A stretch of 64,000 nt of DNA, taken from positions 1 through 64,000 of the forward strand of contig CAYVBK010000014.1 of assembly GCA_964449465.1 (NCBI GenBank). The letters run 5' to 3'. The notes beneath the pieces were generated by a model. The model had not been told where the DNA came from. It did not search any database and saw only the letters and a list, made by a program, of their open reading frames with translations. Positions within the stretch are counted from its first letter, which is position 1, and every line of letters begins with the position of its first letter. A program made the translations under genes and the position numbers. Shown here one piece after another: positions 17,586-26,187 of this stretch. The stretch is from CAYRXM01 sp964449465. GTDB taxonomy: Bacteria > Chloroflexota > Anaerolineae > JAFGEY01.

Positions 17586-20084
17586 TTACGGCACGATCAG
17601 CAGCAGCCCGCCGCCCGACATGTTGGATCCGCCGCCGATCCACACACCGCTGTATTGATCCACGTGCAAGGCGGTGATCGAATTGGTCAACAGTCCATCG
17701 GCAGTGGTTAAAAGTGTCCAGGTTTTGCCATCGTCCGAGTACAAGAGGCCGTTTTGGGTGCCGGCCCAGATGCGACCGTTGGGGGCCACCGCCAGCAGAT
17801 TGAGCCAGCCTTTGATGCCCTCTTTTTGCAGATTGTACAGCACCTCGGCCTGGCTGCCGTCATAGCGCACGATGCTCAGGCTACCGCCAACCAGCAAGTT
17901 GCCGTTTCGCTCCAGGGCCAGCGTGCGCAGGTAGGGATGGGGCAGGGTGTTTTTGTCCAGCACCAACTCAAATTTGTCGTTGGCCCATTTGGCCAGGCCA
18001 ATGTCCAGGGCGATCCAAATGGTGTTGCCGTCGGCCAGAATGTCTTGCACATTATTGCTGGGCAGCCCCTTGTCGGCGTTGAGTTCCATCGCTCTAGAGC
18101 CGTCGGGATTCAGCACCACGATGCCCTGACCATTATCGCCCAGCCAGGCCCGCCCCTGGGCGTCTATGGTCACACATTCAAAAGAGCGCAGCCCCTCAAA
18201 CGAGGTCCACTTGCCATCGCGATAGTGGCTGACATCGCCGTTGGTGATAGCCGCCCAGACTGTGCCATCGGCAGCTACGGCCAGGTCGGTGGCCCAACTG
18301 CTCGACCCGCCCAACCCATCGGCGCGGGTGTAGGTACTCCACTCGAAATCGGGATAAGAGGGGTCCAGGCGATGGATGCCGCCGTCGGTGCCGACCCACA
18401 GCATGCCATCGGGCGCAGAAGCAAACGAGTCTACAAAGTTGGTGACCGGCATCACTCCACGCACCACAAAGGCGGATTTTTCATCGTTGACCCAGGCGTA
18501 CAGGCCGGTGTTGTTGATGAAAATCGGCGCGCCATTGTGATAGAGAGCCAGCCCAAACACGCCGCCCGAATCCTTGGGATTTTCCACACATTTGCCGGCA
18601 GCCGGATCAAAATGGCACAGGTTGCCGCCGCCGATGGATGACGTGCCGATCCACAGCGTGCCATCATCGGCCACCGCGATTTCGTTAATGTCGTACAGTT
18701 CGGTCACCTCTTTGGCCGGATAAAACTTCCACTGATTATCCTTGAAGCGGGCCAACCCGCCCGACGTGCCGACCCAGAGCGTGCCGTCGGCGCCGACCGC
18801 CAGGGCATTGGCGCGTTTGTTGGGCAGGCCGTTCGACTCGTCATAGACCGTGACCTTGTTGTCGCTGATGCGCGAGATGCCGTTATAGCCTGAAGCAACC
18901 CAAATATCCTGACCGATCACGACCATATCGCTAACGCCGTTCCACGAGAGGCCTTCTTTGTCGCTCCAACGCGTCCACGCGCCGGTTTCCAGATCGAGGA
19001 CGCCCAATCCCGAATAGCCGATCAACAGGCGATGATTGGCCGCGTCGCAATAAAGGCGATCAATTTTGCTGACCTGCACGTTGCTTTCAGGCGGAGTGAT
19101 CGGTACAGCGTCCCAGTCACCGCTCATCGGATCGTAAAAGCTCAGGCCGGTGAGCGTGCCGACCACCACGCGGGTGGCCCGTCCGCCGCTTTGCACCGGC
19201 ACATCGCAAACGGCAAGGGCATGTGCGCTGACGTGGCTGAGGCCGTGCCGCGGGGTGTAAACGGTGGCATAGCCATCTTGCAGTTCGGGAGAGACCTCCC
19301 ACACGGCCACACCGCCCAGGGTGGCCGCATAGACCACCCCGTCATAGACCAGCACATCGCGGCCGGCGTTGGGGTTGGTGTAGGGATACCAGCCCGGCTC
19401 CATCAGCGAAACGAGTGGCGGCACCACCGGCTCGAAAAATTCTACCTCATTTAGCAGCGCATCAAAGAACAGCGACACCTCGTCCCACCGTTCTTGAGGC
19501 GCGCCGACCAGGAGGATGAACTGCTGAGTCGGCGTAACCATCAACAGAGCGATGCGGCCGCGCATAGGCTTGCCGTTGTTGTTGCCTTGAATGTCGGCAG
19601 CCAGGCCGGGCAGCCCGTGCACCGTGATCGGCTGCGCCGCGCTAAGGGTCATGGGGATGCCTTGCTTGAGTTGTTCATAAAGTTGTTCATTGGTGGTTTT
19701 TTCACCCAACGTTCCACCGACCATTGTCACCACCGGACCAATGTCAGGGTCAGCGCCGGGGGCGACCATGCTAACCATTTCACCCAACACGGTCAACTCG
19801 TAATCGGGCAGAGGGCGAAAATAAAAGCCGCCGGCCTCGTTGCGCTGCGACTCGCCCAGTTTGACCGGCACAGCGGTTAGAGTGGCCGTGGCAGCCGCAG
19901 TGAGAGTGGCCGTAGGCGGTGTGGCAGGTCGAGGGGTGGCTGTGGCAGCGACAGTCGCCGTGGCGGCAACAGTAGCGGTTGGGGCAGCGGTGGGAGTGGC
20001 TTGTGGTTTGCCACCCGTCAGCCCGCAGGCCAGGGTGAGCAGCACCACCAGAGCTATGGTAGAAATAGCCAGTTTGCGTTTCAT
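17586..20084 (-). CDS. Lipoprotein with two-component-regulator beta-propeller repeats
   Basis: 832 aa. Lipoprotein signal with lipobox 'LTLAC' (Cys20), then an Ala/Thr/Pro linker to ~75. A ~110-residue alpha/beta domain (~100-215) precedes a long propeller region (~225-830) of Reg_prop units such as 'DGTLWVGTSGGLARFKDNQW' and 'GRIWAGTQNGLLYSDDGKTW'. In hybrid sensors such propellers are periplasmic ligand detectors fused to a kinase; here there is no kinase or membrane-spanning output, so it is a stand-alone surface propeller, perhaps carbohydrate-binding. Same strand as the giant exported proteins downstream. Confidence 0.85.
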   Translation of the reverse strand: MKRKLAISTIALVVLLTLACGLTGGKPQATPTAAPTATVAATATVAATATPRPATPPTATLTAAATATLTAVPVKLGESQRNEAGGFYFRPLPDYELTVLGEMVSMVAPGADPDIGPVVTMVGGTLGEKTTNEQLYEQLKQGIPMTLSAAQPITVHGLPGLAADIQGNNNGKPMRGRIALLMVTPTQQFILLVGAPQERWDEVSLFFDALLNEVEFFEPVVPPLVSLMEPGWYPYTNPNAGRDVLVYDGVVYAATLGGVAVWEVSPELQDGYATVYTPRHGLSHVSAHALAVCDVPVQSGGRATRVVVGTLTGLSFYDPMSGDWDAVPITPPESNVQVSKIDRLYCDAANHRLLIGYSGLGVLDLETGAWTRWSDKEGLSWNGVSDMVVIGQDIWVASGYNGISRISDNKVTVYDESNGLPNKRANALAVGADGTLWVGTSGGLARFKDNQWKFYPAKEVTELYDINEIAVADDGTLWIGTSSIGGGNLCHFDPAAGKCVENPKDSGGVFGLALYHNGAPIFINNTGLYAWVNDEKSAFVVRGVMPVTNFVDSFASAPDGMLWVGTDGGIHRLDPSYPDFEWSTYTRADGLGGSSSWATDLAVAADGTVWAAITNGDVSHYRDGKWTSFEGLRSFECVTIDAQGRAWLGDNGQGIVVLNPDGSRAMELNADKGLPSNNVQDILADGNTIWIALDIGLAKWANDKFELVLDKNTLPHPYLRTLALERNGNLLVGGSLSIVRYDGSQAEVLYNLQKEGIKGWLNLLAVAPNGRIWAGTQNGLLYSDDGKTWTLLTTADGLLTNSITALHVDQYSGVWIGGGSNMSGGGLLLIVP

Positions 20085-20117
20085 AGTATGACATCCTTTC
20101 TCAAAAAGCCGGAAAAA

Positions 20118-20306
20118 TCAGGCCGGCACCAAAATGCTATCCAATAATTCCATCAGCAGGGGACCAAACACCGAAATCCCGATGGCGATGGCACAGACGC
20201 ACAGACACAGCCCTACAGCCAGACCAACCAGGATGATCACAGTGGCCTTTTTTCCTTGCTGCAAACGGCGATGTCCATAATTCGCTATACGATCCATCTC
20301 GGACAT
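20118..20306 (-). CDS. Small single-span membrane protein
   Basis: 62 aa. One strongly hydrophobic segment ('VIILVGLAVGLCLCVCAIAIGISVFGPLL', ~22-50) follows a basic N-terminus ('GHRRLQQGKKA'). ATG with AAGGAG 7 nt upstream, which supports real translation. It ends 33 nt before the propeller lipoprotein start and is probably the first gene of that unit. No recognisable family. Confidence 0.6.
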   Translation of the reverse strand: MSEMDRIANYGHRRLQQGKKATVIILVGLAVGLCLCVCAIAIGISVFGPLLMELLDSILVPA

Positions 20307-20426
20307 ATCTTGCTCCTTGGCATACTCGAACCCATTTCATCCAGCATATCATTCCATCGTCACAAGATCGTCATAAAACGAGGTTTTGGAATGACCTTTT
20401 GTGTAGAGAAAAATGCGGATTGAGCG

Positions 20427-20453
20427 CGTTCGTAGAACGACGTTCTACGAACG
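20427..20453. repeat. Perfect 27-nt palindrome
   Basis: CGTTCGTAGAACG and CGTTCTACGAACG are complementary around one base. It shares GTTCGGTAGAACG-like sequence with repeats B1 and B5, so it is likely a fragment of the same family. Confidence 0.8.
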
Positions 20454-20482
20454 TCATTGAAACCCGACGTCCTTCCAAGAAA

Positions 20483-20529
20483 AGGGCGAGTTTGCTGGTT
20501 GAACCTGTCGAAACCAACAAACTCGCCCT
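20483..20529. repeat. Dispersed hairpin repeat B (B4)
   Basis: AGGGCGAGTTTG pairs with CAAACTCGCCCT; TGGTT pairs with AACCA inside; the loop is GAACCTGTCGA. The inner core matches other B copies, the outer stem does not. The 20307-20621 gap holds only this, the 27-nt palindrome and unremarkable DNA. Confidence 0.8.
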
Positions 20530-20621
20530 CAAATTGTCTTGCGTCTGGGTCTATGATACAATGGACGACCGGATTGCCAATCGCTCTGTCAACGAATTCG
20601 CATCCTGAAATGACGCTATTT

Positions 20622-21065
20622 CTAAATGAGCCAGATGATCAACTCGTTCAATGTCCAGGTTGCGGCATAGATGACGACCGGAATCCAGATCATCTTGACC
20701 AGGTACATGGCCGGGTGATACAGGTCGTTCTGCCACAGCAAACGAGCCACCCCTCGTCTGGCTATGGCTTCGGGGATGGGGCGTTTTTGGGCCCGCCAGA
20801 TGCGCCCTTCGGTGACGCCGCGCAGGCAGGTGGGCAGAATCAGCAGCATGTAGGCGGCCCAGGACACGCCCAGCACAATCCACACTGCCCGGTCGGCCAG
20901 CATCGTCAGACGGCTGCCCCATGCGGCCCAGGTACACACCGAATTCACCAGGATACGCGTCTGCTGAAAGGCCAGAACGCCCAGCGCGCCACAGGCACAG
21001 GCGCCGACAGCAGCAATGCCATAGTGTACATAGTCGGCCAATCGAGGCCGGGTTAACAATTCCAT
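20622..21065 (-). CDS. Predicted multi-span membrane protein
   Basis: 147 aa with three to four hydrophobic segments: ~12-32, ~55-80 ('AVWIVLGVSWAAYMLLILPT') and ~120-146 ('VKMIWIPVVIYAATWTLNELIIWLI'), with a basic cytoplasmic loop ('RIWRAQKRPIPEAIARRG'). ATG with GAGGAGAG 5 nt upstream. Not recognised. It is divergent from the diol-dehydratase small-subunit gene, whose GTG start is 33 bp away. Confidence 0.7.
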   Translation of the reverse strand: MELLTRPRLADYVHYGIAAVGACACGALGVLAFQQTRILVNSVCTWAAWGSRLTMLADRAVWIVLGVSWAAYMLLILPTCLRGVTEGRIWRAQKRPIPEAIARRGVARLLWQNDLYHPAMYLVKMIWIPVVIYAATWTLNELIIWLI

Positions 21066-21098
21066 TGTCTCTCCTCAGTTTCAAAAGGGGTTTTTACG

Positions 21099-21491
21099 GT
21101 GAAAAAAGATACAACACGTTCTTATACCGGTCGAACGTTGGACGAACTGGACATGGCCCATATCCTCAGCGGCCAATTGACCCCAGAAGATTTTCGCATC
21201 AGCGGCGAACAACTGATGCGCCAGGCCGAGACTGCCGAGGTCGCCGGATACACCCAGTTGGGACAAAACCTGCGCCGCGCCGCCGAACTCACGGCCCTGT
21301 CCAACGAGCGAGTGCTGGAAATCTATACCGCGCTGCGGCCCGGTCGGGCCACCCATCGGCGGCTGATCGAGCTGGCCGATGAACTGGCCGACATCGCGCC
21401 ATTGAATGCAGCGCTGATCCGCGAGGCGGCGCAGGCCAGCCTGGAGCGCGGCGTGTTTGCGCCAACGCCAGATCAGGACGACCAGGCCTGA
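21099..21491 (+). CDS. Diol/glycerol dehydratase small (gamma) subunit-like
   Basis: 130 aa. GTG start with AAAGGGG ~9 nt upstream. It aligns by eye with the conserved body of PduE/DhaB gamma subunits: 'TLDELDMAHILSGQLT', 'DFRISGEQLMRQAE', 'NLRRAAELTALSNERVLEIYTALRPGR', 'ADELADI', 'REAA'. In B12-dependent dehydratases this subunit packs on the alpha/beta core. No alpha or beta subunit, reactivase or microcompartment gene is in the window. It is shorter than enteric PduE because the N-terminal targeting extension is missing. Its end overlaps the convergent glycosidase-like gene by 19 nt. Confidence 0.85.
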   Translation: MKKDTTRSYTGRTLDELDMAHILSGQLTPEDFRISGEQLMRQAETAEVAGYTQLGQNLRRAAELTALSNERVLEIYTALRPGRATHRRLIELADELADIAPLNAALIREAAQASLERGVFAPTPDQDDQA

Positions 21492-22744
21492 GACGGACGC
21501 CCTGCCCCGAAACCGGCGGCCTGTAGCCAGGTCAGCGTGGGGCCCACCAGGTGCAGGTTGTTGAGCAGCGGTTCGGTGTAGGCGATGGCCCCATACTCCT
21601 CACCATCTATGTGATGCTGCCGGCCCACATGGTTGTTCCAGTCAATGCCCTCGCTGAGAAAGCCCAACCCGCCGTAATGATGCTGCGCCATCGCCAGCAG
21701 CACATCCAACGCCATATCGAGATAGGCATCGTTCTTTTGCTCCAACCACGCCTCAAGATAGGCCTGGGCAATCTCGGCATTTTCCCACAAATAGGCCGTG
21801 TCCCAACTAGCCTCCATCCAAAACAATCCCCGCGTGATCACGCCGTTGCGGTCCTCGTTCATCCTGAACTGTTGCATGACTGGTAACGCCCGATCATCTA
21901 CCCATGCACTCCAGGCCGGGCGGTTCAGCAGCCCGGCACACCGTTTGAGAGTGCGCCAGGCCACCGCATAAGCCACATTTTCGTGATCGTCAAATGTGTC
22001 GTGATTGATGCTGCCCCAAAATCCGCCACCGGCCACAAAAGCGTCACCCAACTTTTGCGCCGATTCAATGTGACCAGTCAACGCCCACAAGTGCAAGAGA
22101 AACAAGCCGTCGGCGCTGTGATCGTAAATCGGGTCGGGCGAGCCGTGCGGCGACAGATCAAACGGCTGACCGTCCAGGGTGATGCGGCGCGGCGCCCAGC
22201 CGTTGGGCAGCAGCGAGACGTGATGTTGTAGCCAGTTGGCCAGATTATGGGCGGCCCGGCGCAGCCGGTCGGCGCGCAGCAGGTCGTCAAGGTCAATGGC
22301 GCACTCGATCATTTGCACACCGATGCGCGCTAGCGAGCCGGGGCAGAGCCAGTCGTTTTGGTGTGTATAGTTGAGACAAAACCGCTGCTCGCCCAAATGC
22401 CAGTACGGCCAGATAAAGCCGTCGGCGCGGATAAAGCCGTCTTGCAGCACGTGATCGATCAGACGTAAAGCCCGTTCCTGTATCGTCGTTTCGCTCTGAT
22501 ATTGCCCCCAGCGATAGAGCAAATGCGCTCCGCCGATGGCGTTGGCCGCCCAGCCGGGGCCCTCCAGATCGCCAAAATCGTGCCAATGCATCACCGCCCC
22601 GTCGGGGTCCACAAAGCTGGATTTGGCGCGCAGGTTGTGCCCGACCGGCTCCAGGCAGGCCAAAGCAAAGCGCACCGAGGCATCGGCGCTGGCGCGCAAG
22701 ACATTGGCACACGAATCAGCGCGAAATGGGCGTTCGATCATCAC
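21473..22744 (-). CDS. Six-hairpin (alpha/alpha-barrel) glycosidase-like protein
   Basis: 423 aa, soluble, no signal peptide. Trp/His/Asp-rich helical repeats ('DGFIWPYWHLGEQRFCLNYTHQNDWLCPGSLARIGVQM', 'DHSADGLFLLHLWALTGH', 'FWMEASWDTAYLWENAEIAQAYLEAW') are typical of (alpha/alpha)6 glycosidases and epimerases. I cannot name the GH family. 'ISPHGSPDPIYDHSADG'-like acidic loops could form the active site. It may act on uronate- or mannose-type oligosaccharides like other genes in the window. Convergent with the dehydratase subunit gene; repeat A3 lies directly upstream. Confidence 0.65.
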   Translation of the reverse strand: MMIERPFRADSCANVLRASADASVRFALACLEPVGHNLRAKSSFVDPDGAVMHWHDFGDLEGPGWAANAIGGAHLLYRWGQYQSETTIQERALRLIDHVLQDGFIRADGFIWPYWHLGEQRFCLNYTHQNDWLCPGSLARIGVQMIECAIDLDDLLRADRLRRAAHNLANWLQHHVSLLPNGWAPRRITLDGQPFDLSPHGSPDPIYDHSADGLFLLHLWALTGHIESAQKLGDAFVAGGGFWGSINHDTFDDHENVAYAVAWRTLKRCAGLLNRPAWSAWVDDRALPVMQQFRMNEDRNGVITRGLFWMEASWDTAYLWENAEIAQAYLEAWLEQKNDAYLDMALDVLLAMAQHHYGGLGFLSEGIDWNNHVGRQHHIDGEEYGAIAYTEPLLNNLHLVGPTLTWLQAAGFGAGRPSQAWSS

Positions 22745-22779
22745 AGCATCCTTTCAACATTCACGGCGACGCGGCTATA

Positions 22780-22900
22780 GGAAGCCGCTGAAAAAGTCTA
22801 TTTTTACCACAAAGGACACCGAGAACACCAAGGTTTGCAATATTTGCGTTTTTAGAAATGCTTTGTGTCTTGGTGGTGAGCGGGTTTTCAGCACGCTCAT
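22780..22900. repeat. Dispersed palindromic repeat A (A3)
   Basis: Ends GCCGCTGAAAAAG and GGGTTTTCAGCACGCTC; the interior reads ACCACAAAGGACACCGAGAA then CTTTGTGTCTTGGTGGTGAG. It provides the stop codon of the methyltransferase gene ending at 22897. Confidence 0.9.
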
Positions 22901-24378
22901 AGGCGATAACGCAGAATGACCATTCCCTTGCCCAGCGGCGGAAACAAGCGAAACAATTTCTGAGTCTTTTCCAGCCGGGGAATGGACTCCTGGAGCGACG
23001 TATAGTACCACGTCTCCAACAGCCGGATGCCAGGAGACCAGGCTTCCAGCGCGTCGTAGCGGCGCAGCGACCAGCGCATGCGAAAATCGGCCTTGCTCCG
23101 CGCCAGGCTGAGGTTTTGCAGCCACACGACCAGCGGCGAGGCCACGTCAAAAACCAGTTCGGCACCCGAGAACCGCTCTTGCAATGCCAGCACCAACCGG
23201 CGCACCTCATCATCGGAAAAATACATCAAGACACCCTCGGCGATAAAGAGGAACGGCCTGCCGGAATATACATCCGCCACATCCAACCATGCCAGGTCTA
23301 GCGCAGAAGAGGCGATCATCTTGTAACGAGACGTTTCATCGAGCAGTTTACGGCGCAGCTTGATCACCGGTGGCAAATCGAGGTCGTACCACATCACCCG
23401 GCCGTTATCCACACGGTCAAAGCGGGTGTCCAGCCCGCAGCCGATATGAACGACCACACCGTCGGGATGCGCCGCCAGAAAAGCCTGCGCAAAGCGGTCA
23501 AATTGCCGCAAACGCACACAAGTCGCGGCCTGATCTTCCTGGCCCATTTGATGGCGGACAAAATCATAGTCTATCCGGGCGGCCAGTTCTTGGGCACGTG
23601 GGTCACAGATCAGGGCATCGGAGCGACTGCTTTCTATGGCGTGTGAGTAAAGCGTCGCCAGCATAGTTTCCGAAACGGCGCTCAAATCCTCTGGCGGAAC
23701 AAGATCGGCGGCAGGTATGACAATGGGTCGGGTCGGCGGCCTGGAAAAGTTGAGCGTATAGTTCCACCAGTTTCCGTAACGCTCTGTCAACTCGAAACCG
23801 GCGGCCTGAGCCCAGGCGATGGTGGTGGCGCAGCGCGGATAGTCGGGATCGAGGAATTGCTCGGTCATCGAGACAACGCCGCCCGGCTTGAGGACGCGAT
23901 AAATTTCGCCCAAGGCACGCACGGGGTCGGGGATTTCGGGCAGCACGGTGATGAGCAAAGCGCGATCCACGCTGGCGTCGGGAACAGGCAGATCATAGGC
24001 GCTGGCAACATGGGTTTCCACATTGGTCACGCTGGCAGCCCTGACCCGCGCATCCACTTGAGCGATCATGCCCGGCTGAATGTCCACGGCAATCAGGCGG
24101 CCTTGTGGCCCCACACGCTGCGCCGCATCTATGGTGAACGCACCGGGCCCGGGGCCGAGTTCCAACACCGTCTCGCCAGAGCGCAGACCGGCCCGGTCGA
24201 GGGCATGGCGCACATCCCAACGGCGCAGCGGGTTGTTCACGAGCCAACCCAACGAGGCAGGACATGGCGCGCCGCGGCCTTGCTTCAATTTCACAACGAG
24301 CTTGAGCAGCACCAGCCAGAAAAACAGCAGGCCGCCGACGATGGTCAGAATTGTCAAAAAAACATTTTTCTTTTTCAT
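22897..24378 (-). CDS. Membrane-anchored fusion of two SAM methyltransferases
   Basis: 493 aa from ATG 24378 (GGAGGG 4 nt upstream); an upstream extension would run into repeat DNA. One N-terminal membrane segment (7-28). Domain 1 (~50-235) is a class I methyltransferase with motif I 'VLELGPGPG' (71-79) and 'VSMTEQF'. Domain 2 (~240-493) is of the TcmP/leucine-carboxyl O-methyltransferase type with 'HIGCGLDTRFDRV', 'YDLDLPPVIKLRRKLL' and 'FIAEGVLMYF'. Both SAM sites look intact. Substrates are unknown; TcmP-like proteins methylate polyketide or peptide carboxylates and phenols. Last gene of a minus-strand run after the SMP-30 gene. Confidence 0.8.
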   Translation of the reverse strand: MKKKNVFLTILTIVGGLLFFWLVLLKLVVKLKQGRGAPCPASLGWLVNNPLRRWDVRHALDRAGLRSGETVLELGPGPGAFTIDAAQRVGPQGRLIAVDIQPGMIAQVDARVRAASVTNVETHVASAYDLPVPDASVDRALLITVLPEIPDPVRALGEIYRVLKPGGVVSMTEQFLDPDYPRCATTIAWAQAAGFELTERYGNWWNYTLNFSRPPTRPIVIPAADLVPPEDLSAVSETMLATLYSHAIESSRSDALICDPRAQELAARIDYDFVRHQMGQEDQAATCVRLRQFDRFAQAFLAAHPDGVVVHIGCGLDTRFDRVDNGRVMWYDLDLPPVIKLRRKLLDETSRYKMIASSALDLAWLDVADVYSGRPFLFIAEGVLMYFSDDEVRRLVLALQERFSGAELVFDVASPLVVWLQNLSLARSKADFRMRWSLRRYDALEAWSPGIRLLETWYYTSLQESIPRLEKTQKLFRLFPPLGKGMVILRYRL

Positions 24379-24431
24379 CACCCTCCACCTTTTCTTTTTC
24401 TCCTGAACATCTGCTCTTGAAGGCTTGAGCG

Positions 24432-24490
24432 TTGGTTTCGACAGCGTTCTACCGAACGCACTCAACCAGTGCCTTGCCAGTCCTGCATCT
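24432..24490. repeat. Dispersed hairpin repeat B (B5)
   Basis: The reverse complement carries TGAGTGCGTTCGGTAGAACG flanked by GGTT/AACC arms and a GGACTGGCAA start, matching B1 at 1826-1885 closely. It fills the gap between the methyltransferase and SMP-30 genes. Confidence 0.75.
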
Positions 24491-24503
24491 GGCAGCTTTT
24501 GAA

Positions 24504-25436
24504 TCAACCTGGCAGCCGCCCGCCGGTTTTGACGCGGATGCGATACAGGCCGGTGCGGGCAGTGATGTAGAGGGTCTTGCCGTCGGCATCGCCCCAGGCC
24601 AGATTGGCCGGCGCCTCTGGTAGCGAGATTTTGCCCAACAGCACACCGGCCGGGCTAAACACCCACACTGCGCCTGGCCCGGTGCAAAACACATTGCCCC
24701 GCACATCCACTTTGAGGCCGTCTGGCACGCCATCCTGTCCCGGCTCTTTTAATTCGGCAAACAGCCGCCCATTGCTCAGGGTGCCATCGGCCTGCACATC
24801 AAAAGCCCGGATGAATTGATCTTGAGAATCGTCTACATACAGCGTTTTCTCGTCTGGTGAAAAGGCCAGACCGTTGGGGCGGGCAAAACCGGCATCCAGC
24901 AAGGTCAGCGAGCCGTCGGCGGCCAGGCGATACACCCCGTTGAAATCCAGCTCTCGGCCCACCCGCTGATCGGGCAACCCATAAGGCGGGTCGGTAAAAT
25001 AAATGCTACCGTTCGAGTGAACCACCACATCGTTTGGGCTGTTGAGTTTTTTGCCGTTGTAAAATTGCGCCAATGCCTCGATTGCACCGTCGGATTCGGC
25101 GCGCGAAACCTGGCGATTTCCATGCTCGCAGGCAATCAACCGCCTCTGGCCGTCCAGAGTCAGGCCGTTCGAGTTGCCGCTGGGCGTGCGCCACACCTCA
25201 GCCTGGGCCATGCCTGGGGCCCAGCGATAAATGATGTTGGCGGGAATGTCAGAAAAGAGCAAATAGCCGCCCTCCGACACCCACACCGGCCCCTCGGTGA
25301 ACTGAAATCCGCCGGCGACCCGTTCCACCTGTGCGCCCGGCTCTATTATATCATCCCAGGTCATGGTAGCCTCCTTTGTTGCACAGCTCGCAATCCACAC
25401 CAGCAAGAGCATCAGCCCGGCCCAATGACGCGCCAT
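24504..25436 (-). CDS. SMP-30/gluconolactonase-family lactonase, lipoprotein
   Basis: 310 aa from ATG 25436, 1 nt after the upstream stop and preceded by AAGGGGGG. Lipoprotein signal 'LMLLLVWIASC' then a six-bladed propeller. Metal-site residues are recognisable: Glu in 'FTEGPVW', Asn in 'LNSPNDVVV', Asn in 'RPNGLAFSPDEKTLYV', Asp in 'VPDGLKVD'. The family hydrolyses sugar lactones or organophosphates. As an exported form it would open lactones outside the membrane. Its adjacency to nucleotide genes looks like operon convenience rather than a shared pathway. Confidence 0.88.
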   Translation of the reverse strand: MARHWAGLMLLLVWIASCATKEATMTWDDIIEPGAQVERVAGGFQFTEGPVWVSEGGYLLFSDIPANIIYRWAPGMAQAEVWRTPSGNSNGLTLDGQRRLIACEHGNRQVSRAESDGAIEALAQFYNGKKLNSPNDVVVHSNGSIYFTDPPYGLPDQRVGRELDFNGVYRLAADGSLTLLDAGFARPNGLAFSPDEKTLYVDDSQDQFIRAFDVQADGTLSNGRLFAELKEPGQDGVPDGLKVDVRGNVFCTGPGAVWVFSPAGVLLGKISLPEAPANLAWGDADGKTLYITARTGLYRIRVKTGGRLPG

Positions 25437-25437
25437 C

Positions 25438-26175
25438 TCACTGCCCCCCTTCAAAACGATTTCGGATGCACAGCCGCCCCGGCCCGCCATCGGCAGCGAT
25501 CCATTTGACCGCCAGCGAGATGCGGTTGTCGGCATCCAGCGCGTTCCAATACAAATCCAGGATATTTGGCGCATCTCCGGGTAGCGGCAGCAGCAGCGGA
25601 TCGCCGCTAAATGAGGGCAGCGGGTTGCCGTCGCCCATATAAGTCGTCAGGCCATAGCCCAGGCCCGGCGGCGGCAGGGCCAGATCAAAAAGGATGCGGT
25701 CGGTCAAGGCCGGGTTGGCCGGGTTGGCCTTGAGCAGGCTCAAAGTGAGGGTCGGCGCGGTGCGCAGATCGAGCAGCGCGCTGATGCGCGGGGTGTAATT
25801 GGGCGCATCGGGTTCGCGCTCGCGGGTTGACACCGCCTCGGCCAACGTGCCGCCACGCTCCAGAAATTCCCAAATCGTCCGCGTCTGGTCGCCATTGCTG
25901 ACTATGTAGCATTGTGGCAGCTCGAGCATGGCCTCATAGATAATCAGAGACGGGTCGGCCACCAGGCTCAGATCTACCGGTTCGGTGCGCAACACGACAC
26001 CTTGGGCCACAAAACGGCGGTTACGGCTGTGCGCGCTGCGTCCCATAATCCAATAAACCATCACCCAGTCCCCGTCTTTACTTCTCCCCACCACCAGCCC
26101 CCGACCAGGGTAGCGGTTCTGGCAGAGATGACGGTGAAACTGGTCTTGAGCGTTTTGAAATCCATCCATGGTCAA
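25438..26175 (-). CDS. IMP cyclohydrolase-like protein (PurO type)
   Basis: 245 aa. 'NRYPGRGLVVGRSKDGDWVMVYWIMGRSAHSRNRRF' is the signature of the archaeal-type IMP cyclohydrolase family (PF07826-like), which closes the hypoxanthine ring of FAICAR to give IMP. 'GYGLTTYMGDGNPLPSFSGDP' is the second conserved block. Bacteria mostly use PurH, so this could be an alternative last step of purine synthesis or a derived function. It lies 12 nt after the deoxynucleoside kinase and 1 nt before the SMP-30 gene. Confidence 0.82.
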   Translation of the reverse strand: MTMDGFQNAQDQFHRHLCQNRYPGRGLVVGRSKDGDWVMVYWIMGRSAHSRNRRFVAQGVVLRTEPVDLSLVADPSLIIYEAMLELPQCYIVSNGDQTRTIWEFLERGGTLAEAVSTREREPDAPNYTPRISALLDLRTAPTLTLSLLKANPANPALTDRILFDLALPPPGLGYGLTTYMGDGNPLPSFSGDPLLLPLPGDAPNILDLYWNALDADNRISLAVKWIAADGGPGRLCIRNRFEGGQ

Positions 26176-26187
26176 TCTCCTCTCAAA

